64,000 nucleotides of DNA from Cymbidium sinense (taxonomy: Eukaryota > Streptophyta > Magnoliopsida > Asparagales > Orchidaceae), in NCBI GenBank assembly GCA_021442155.1, contig CM038215.1, forward strand, positions 2,380,976 to 2,444,975. The letters run 5' to 3'. Below are positions 59,719 through 64,000 of this stretch, in pieces. Every line of letters begins with the position of its first letter. Position 1 is the first letter of the stretch. Under the pieces are notes generated by a model that worked only from the letters and a program-made list of their open reading frames with translations, was not told the DNA's origin and did no database searches. A program made the position numbers and the translations under genes.

Positions 59719-60213
59719 CTAACTCCTCATCTTTTTTGGCAACGTCAATCGGCCCTTCAAGAGAGCACTTTTGAGTTCAACATCAATAAGAGATAAGACT
59801 TGTCTATTTTTGACCTTTATTGATATGGACTCATCCTCCGGATATGCCAACTCCTTGACAAGCTTGGCTAAAATATACGCTACAACATTCTCTCCTCGAG
59901 GAATTTTATAAATGGTAACCTCTGGGATTTGGGCCAACAATTCTATGGTGTACATGTGGTAGTGATGGAGCTTGGGCTTTATAACTTTTGAGGACCCAAC
60001 GATTTGGTTCATAACTAGCTGAGATTCCCTGAAGATGTTGATGTTTTGGATGCTTAGAGTAATGGCTAACTCTAGACTCACAATCAGAGCCTCATATTCG
60101 GCTTCATTATTGGTGCATGGATTGGACAGATGATATGAGAATCTCATCACATCATGTCTAGAGTTAAGAGAACTATTCCTACCCCTACCTTTCTTGGAAT
60201 AGTAGATTATCAT
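59719..60213 (-). pseudogene. gypsy copy A second RNase H domain (aRNH-like)
   Basis: An open stretch of 164 codons. SYHLSNPCTNNEAEYEALIV carries the catalytic Glu, then SLELAITLSIQNINIFRESQ, LVMNQIVGSSKVIKPKL and IPRGENVVAYILAKL. In the family the residue after IYGDSQLV is a catalytic Asp; here it reads FRESQ, so Asp is replaced, and the late Asp of ADALA is changed in VAYILAKL. It is the longest intact gypsy frame in the window but is enzymatically compromised. Confidence 0.8.
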
Positions 60214-60584
60214 TCTTCTCCTCTTTGAGAGGAAGCCACACCATCAAAGTACATCTCTCAGTGGTGAATTCTAGTACCCCCTAAGTTCATGATTTGTTCA
60301 TCAAGGATATCATCACTAAGCAGAGAGTCAGCAGAAAGTGGGTGTGCTGCTAAGAAATCTTCTAGAGCTTGTCCTTTCACTACACAGAGGGTAGGAAGGT
60401 AATGTCAAACTATAAGAGGATCATGGACCATCATGCCAACCATCTAGATAGCATCGGCTATGTCATGAAAAATTGTATTGAATTGATCCTAGAGATTAAG
60501 TTCACCTTATAAGGAAGCATGTAGTGCTGTAACTTTTATGATACAAAGATTAAAGCTAGGTAATGCTTCTCAATGGGTGGATAA

Positions 60585-60600
60585 TTAGCCTCAGAAGGGA
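60585..60600 (+). repeat. 16-bp direct repeat, left copy
   Basis: TTAGCCTCAGAAGGGA, inside gypsy copy A. An identical copy at 61423-61438 borders the other side of the GRP/telomere block. Confidence 0.9.
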
Positions 60601-60631
60601 TTATACAATGGCTGAGGTAGTAAAGTGCATT

Positions 60632-61083
60632 TTTCTTTTTTTTATTTCATTAACTAAGTAACACCCCAAGTTTTCTAAGACACAAGCGACTACATAGATC
60701 AAAAATAAACACCCATAGAGAAAATCAAAAACCCTACATAAGTAGAACCATCTCTACTGTAAAGACATTGTTCCATAAGCAGTAGATCGGATCGACCGTT
60801 CTTTAGTTTCTCTAGTTCCCATCAGAACGACCCCAACCTCTTGAGTAGCAGGATCCACCATCATATCCTCAATCTCTCCCTCTGCCACAACCATGGCTTT
60901 AACCTCTCTCGCTCCTCCCACCTCTATATCCACCACTACCCTGACCACCACCTCCATATCCACCAGTAGCTCTAGATCCCCCACCACCATTATGATAACT
61001 GCCACCTTCGCCTCCACCGCCAGATAGAGACTAAGCCTAGCTGATAGTGATGTTCATTCCATCAAGTTTCTACCTATTCTTAT
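60632..61083 (-). pseudogene. GRP mRNA 3' fragment, copy 4 (inverted, outside the main array)
   Basis: On the minus strand the fragment starts AAGAATAGGTAGAAACTTGA right after CCCTAAACC repeats. The end of the RRM is legible: KLDGMNITIS, stop, then SLSGGGEGGSYHNGGGGS, RATGGYGGGGQGSGGYRGG, RSERG-stop, SHGCGRGRD-stop and SYSRGWGRSDGN-stop. The shared 3' UTR follows and ends GATGAAATAAAAAAAAGAAA against gypsy sequence at 60631. Same 5' breakpoint as the three copies in the main array. Confidence 0.82.
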
Positions 61084-61422
61084 GGTTTAGAGTTAGTTTA
61101 GGGTTTAGGGTTTAGGGTTTAGGGTTAGTTTAAGGTTTAGGTTTTAGGGTGTAGGTTTTAAGGTTATAGGTTTTAGGGTTTAGGGTTTACATTTTAAGGT
61201 TTAGGGTTTTAAGGTTTAGGGTTTAGGGTTTAGAGTTTAGAGTTTAGGATTTTAAGGCTTAAGGTTTAGGGTTTAGGGTTGTAGGTTTAAGTTTTAGGGT
61301 TAGTTTTATGGTTTAGGGTTTAGGTTTATTTTAATTAACTAAATCGATAGATTTAGGTTTATTTAGCCTTTTTTAGTTTATTTTTTAATAATTTGAGTTT
61401 AATTTAATTTTTTTAATTATAT
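61084..61422 (-). repeat. Inverted telomere-derived unit with tag
   Basis: Shown on the plus strand as TTTAGGG/TTTAGGTTTT repeats (61084-61328), a tag (61329-61347, reading CTATCGATTTAGTTAATTAA on the minus strand) and A-rich CTAAATAAACCTAAATCTA-type sequence (61348-61422, minus strand sense). The order A-rich, tag, CCCTAAA, GRP is the same as in the main array but inverted. It lies between two gypsy fragments. Confidence 0.82.
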
Positions 61423-61438
61423 TTAGCCTCAGAAGGGA
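61423..61438 (+). repeat. 16-bp direct repeat, right copy
   Basis: TTAGCCTCAGAAGGGA, identical to 60585-60600. It sits exactly at the join between the telomere-type unit and gypsy copy B. Confidence 0.9.
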
Positions 61439-61465
61439 GTTTTGTTGACCCCAGTTCCACCTACC

Positions 61466-62520
61466 CTAAACATATGGCAGATTCACAAATAAGAATACTT
61501 TCAACATGGAAGAGATTGAATTCAAAATAGAATTTTCATTGATGATAATTATTTTCAAATATGATTTATAATATTTCTTTAAGTAGAGACCATTGATTAG
61601 AAGCATTGGGTGCTCTCCCTTTTGATTAATAAGTTGATAATATCCTCCTAGGTAGGCCTTCTCTATGGAAAAAGGGCCTTCCCAAGTGGGTTCAAACTTT
61701 TCTCCCATCTTACAATGGGCAACAATCGGTCACTTTAGAACCAAAATAAGCTCTCTTACTTGAAAGGCTCTAGAACAGACCAACTTGTTATAAGCTTGAA
61801 TCATTTTAGCTTTGTACAACTTGAGGTTTTGACATGCCCGGAGGCATCTCTCCTCCAAACCTTTGAGCTCTTCAAAACGCAACTTGGCGTTCTACTTTAT
61901 TATGATCTTACTATCGACAGCTATCCTTCGTGATGGGAGTTGAAGTTCTAATGGTAGAACACGGACATAGGAGAAAGAAGTAAGCGAGTTAGAGTTCTAA
62001 ATGTGGTGTAGTAGGGTCACAAGGTTTCAACTAATTTCTCAAACCACTATCGCTTGTTATTGTCAAGTGTCTTCTTCAATATTTGGATGAGATTTTTGTT
62101 GAAGGCTTCTACTAATCCATTTTCCCTCGGGTAGTTGATGGTAGAATATCTCCAATCTATGTTGTGTCTCCAGGAAAAGTTGTTGATCTTGGTGATCTTG
62201 AATGCAGTACCATTATCAAATATAATTCATTGAGGCACTCCAAACCTATATACGATATGGTTCTTAAAAAACTAGAACACATGCTGAGTTGTGACCTATC
62301 GGAGTAGAATCACCTTCGCCCATTTGGAAAAGTAGTCAGTAGCATCTAAGATGAACTGATGACCCTTGGAAGAATGAGGATCAATCATACTCACTATGTT
62401 GGAACCCCAACACTCAAATGATTATGAGGCCAATCTAGGATGTAGAATGTTAGGTGGTTGGTGTAGGACCACACCGTGTATTTAACATTTGTGGCATTAC
62501 GTAGTTGTATCCATGTAATT
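61466..62520 (-). pseudogene. gypsy copy B integrase
   Basis: H2C2 finger remnants near 62500, the core with HPRLAS-like, KGHQFILDATDYFSKW-like and DWRYSTINYPRENGLVEA (about 62165-62110, catalytic Glu region), and the C-terminal part MGEKFEPTWEGPFSIEKAYL, GGYYQLINQKGEHPML (61708-61466), which is better preserved than in copy A. Frameshifts separate the pieces. Confidence 0.78.
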
Positions 62521-62779
62521 TTTTATCATCGATGGCCAGTAGTATCCTAGTCTCTTGATATTGGCTTTCATCTTTGGACCAGATTGGTTAGCTCCCCATA
62601 ATCCTGAGTGTACCTCAATCACGATCTTACAGGTTTCATGCATGTCTGAACAACATTACCACATATGATCGAAAGACTATCGATACAAGACACCAAAGTG
62701 CTCTCTACTACATCTAATGGGCTTAGGACTTCTCTTGAGGTAGTTTGCCTTTATTTAGGTAATCCATGAATAGTTGCCT

Positions 62780-63520
62780 TCAATCTAACTCCTCATCCTT
62801 CTTGGCAATGACAACCTCCCCTTCAAGAGAGTACTTTTTCATGAGTTCAATATCAATAAGAGATAAGACTTGTCTATTTTGGGCCTTTATTGATATGGCC
62901 TCATCCTCCAAACATGTCAACACCTTGGCAAGCTTGGCTAAAGCATATGCTATAGTGTTCTCTCCATGAGGAATCTTATAAATGGTAACCTCTTGGATTT
63001 GGGCCAATAAGTTTGTGGTGTACTTATGGAAGTAATAGAGCTTGGGCCTTATAACCTTATAGGATCCAGCGATTTGGTTGATAACTGGCTAAGAAACTTT
63101 GAATATGTTGATGTTATGGATGCTTAGAGTAATGGCTAACTTTAGACTAGCAATTAAAACTTCATATTTAGCTTCATTATTGGTGTAAAGATTGGACAAA
63201 TGATATGAGAATCTCATCACATCATGGTCTAGAGTTAAGAGAACTATTCCTAGCCCTGCCTTTCATAAAATAGTAGGTTATGGTTCTTCTCCTCTTTGAG
63301 AGGAAGCCACACCATCAAAGTACATCTCCCAACAATGAGTGCTAGTATTCCCTAAGTTCATGATTTGTTCATTGTGGAGATCATCACTCAGTGGAGAGTT
63401 AATAGGAAGTGGGTGTGCTACTAAGAAATTTGCTAGTGCTTGTCCTTTCACCACATGAAGGGGTACAAAGGTAATGTTAAACTGTGAGAGGATCATGGAC
63501 ATTGGCTGTGTCATGAGATA
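62780..63520 (-). pseudogene. gypsy copy B tether and second RNase H
   Basis: The first open piece (63514-63278) reads SMILSQFNITFVPLHVVKGQ, then ALANFLVAHPLPINSPLSDD and WEMYFDGVASSQRG, which carries the first catalytic Asp (YFDG). After broken sequence, the second piece (63007-62780) reads IQEVTIYKIPHGENTIAYALAK and continues to a Leu/Ile-rich end. Equivalent to 60430-59719 in copy A. Confidence 0.78.
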
Positions 63521-63529
63521 CTATAGTGG

Positions 63530-64000
63530 ATTGATCCTAGAGATTAAGTACACCTTATGAGGAAGCATGTAGTGTTATAGCTTTTGGGATGCAAAGATTA
63601 AAGGTAGGCAATCATTCTCAATAGGTGGATAATTATCCTCAGTAGGGATTAGATGATGGCTGACATAGTAGAGTGTGTTTTCATTCCCTTCATCATTGGA
63701 TTTGGCCAACAAAGCACCAAGGGAATCATCTAACTCAGCAGTGTAAAGTATGAGCAGCTTGCCTGGGATAGGGTCTGCTAGAACCAGCGGTGTCATTAGG
63801 TAACGCTTGATGTCTTTGAAGGGATGCTCACACTTGTCATCCCACTTGAACTTGGCATCCTTTTTCATAAGAGCTGAGAATGGCTGACATCTTCCCGATA
63901 AGTTAGATATATATCATCTTAGATATGCCAACTTCCCTTAGAATGATCTTAGTTGAGTTAAACTTTTAAGGGTGACATTTTTAATATCGCATTGATCTTC
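63530..64000 (-). pseudogene. gypsy copy B reverse transcriptase thumb and RNase H
   Basis: The thumb wording (LR-x-x-x-GKLAYLRWYISNLSGRC) leads into MKKDAKFKWDDKCEHPFKDI, KRYLMTPLVLADPIPGKLL and YTAELDDSLGALLAK (the first RNase H segment, where Y-x-A-x-x-x-S-x-GA-x-L is usual), then LYYVSHHLIPTEDNYPPIEN. The reverse transcriptase active site lies beyond the window. Several frames are used, so it is decayed. Confidence 0.8.

Larger units (their letters stand above)
58340..60631 (-). mobile_element. Tat-type Ty3/gypsy copy A: RNase H to integrase end
   Basis: Minus-strand pol fragment. In sense order: end of RNase H and tether with KGQALEDFLAAHPL (about 60380), second RNase H domain (60213-59719), H2C2 finger (about 59450-59400), integrase core (59390-58980) and C-terminal part (58790-58440). 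A dual RNase H arrangement and the integrase wording fit the Tat lineage. It is cut at 60631, where the GRP/telomere block begins. It shares long near-identical stretches with copy B (61440-64000). Confidence 0.85.
61440..64000 (-). mobile_element. Tat-type Ty3/gypsy copy B: reverse transcriptase end to integrase end
   Basis: Minus-strand pol continuing past the window end. Sense order: reverse transcriptase thumb (AYLRWYISNLSGRCQPFSAL, about 63940-63880), RNase H (63868-63530), tether (KGQALANFLVAHPL, about 63440), second RNase H (63280-62780), integrase (about 62520-61960) and C-terminus (61770-61466). The 3' stretch from about 61480 to 61600 is nearly identical to 58420-58540 in copy A. 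It stops abruptly at 61440 next to the telomere-type unit. Confidence 0.85.

Noticed and set aside
60754..61017. Val/Glu-rich minus-strand frame of 87 codons
   Set aside because: Wrong frame of GRP copy 4; the Gly-rich frame is the meaningful one and contains stops.

Overview
This window looks like repeat-dominated nuclear DNA of a flowering plant. The evidence is plant L1-type LINEs with a DUF4283-like, zinc-knuckle ORF1 and a terminal RNase H, Ty3/gypsy (Tat-type) retrotransposon fragments, the plant telomere heptamer CCCTAAA/TTTAGGG in huge degenerate arrays, and pieces of a plant glycine-rich RNA-binding protein (GRP) message. The plus-strand LINE recalls elements I associate with orchids and other monocots, but that is a weak hint. 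I see no intact host gene, no tRNA or rRNA gene and no CRISPR. A run of 100 N (16350-16449) means the left 16 kb is joined to the rest only by scaffolding.

Layout. 1-16349: three decayed LINEs, head to tail on the minus strand. 1-3546 is the 5' part of the first, 3547-9949 a complete but broken second, and 9950 to the gap a nearly complete third. The gap is followed by ~232-bp tandem repeats (16450-17100) and AT-rich DNA I cannot classify (17100-19440). 19445-21775 is a minus-strand Tat-type gag-protease fragment that ends abruptly against the telomere-like array.

21776-54780 is an array of telomere-derived repeats, all in CCCTAAA orientation on the plus strand and almost without G over long stretches. 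A ~9.6-kb plus-strand LINE (33259-42869) splits it in two. The array has higher-order structure: a short tag close to GGTTTGCTTAATTTAAAA recurs about 19 times, usually 0.9-1.8 kb apart. Each tag is followed by CCCTAAA-rich DNA and then by A-rich AAATAAA/CCTAAACC DNA leading to the next tag. Some units carry cargo at fixed places. The 3' half of a GRP message (31636, 45956, 54031) lies 240-320 bp after a tag, and a 5'-truncated LINE 3' end (47291, 50011) lies 75-100 bp before one.

54781-56360 is a separate ~330-bp AT-rich tandem repeat. 56361-58340 holds two further families of internal repeats, possibly the non-coding end of the neighbouring gypsy element. 58340-64000 has two closely related Tat-type gypsy pol fragments, both minus strand. 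Between them is a complete, inverted tag/telomere/GRP block (60632-61422), bounded by a perfect 16-bp direct repeat.

The most interesting content is this telomere-derived higher-order satellite, which has captured a host mRNA fragment and LINE ends, amplified them with the array, and also appears alone inside a gypsy element. I do not recognise it as a named family.
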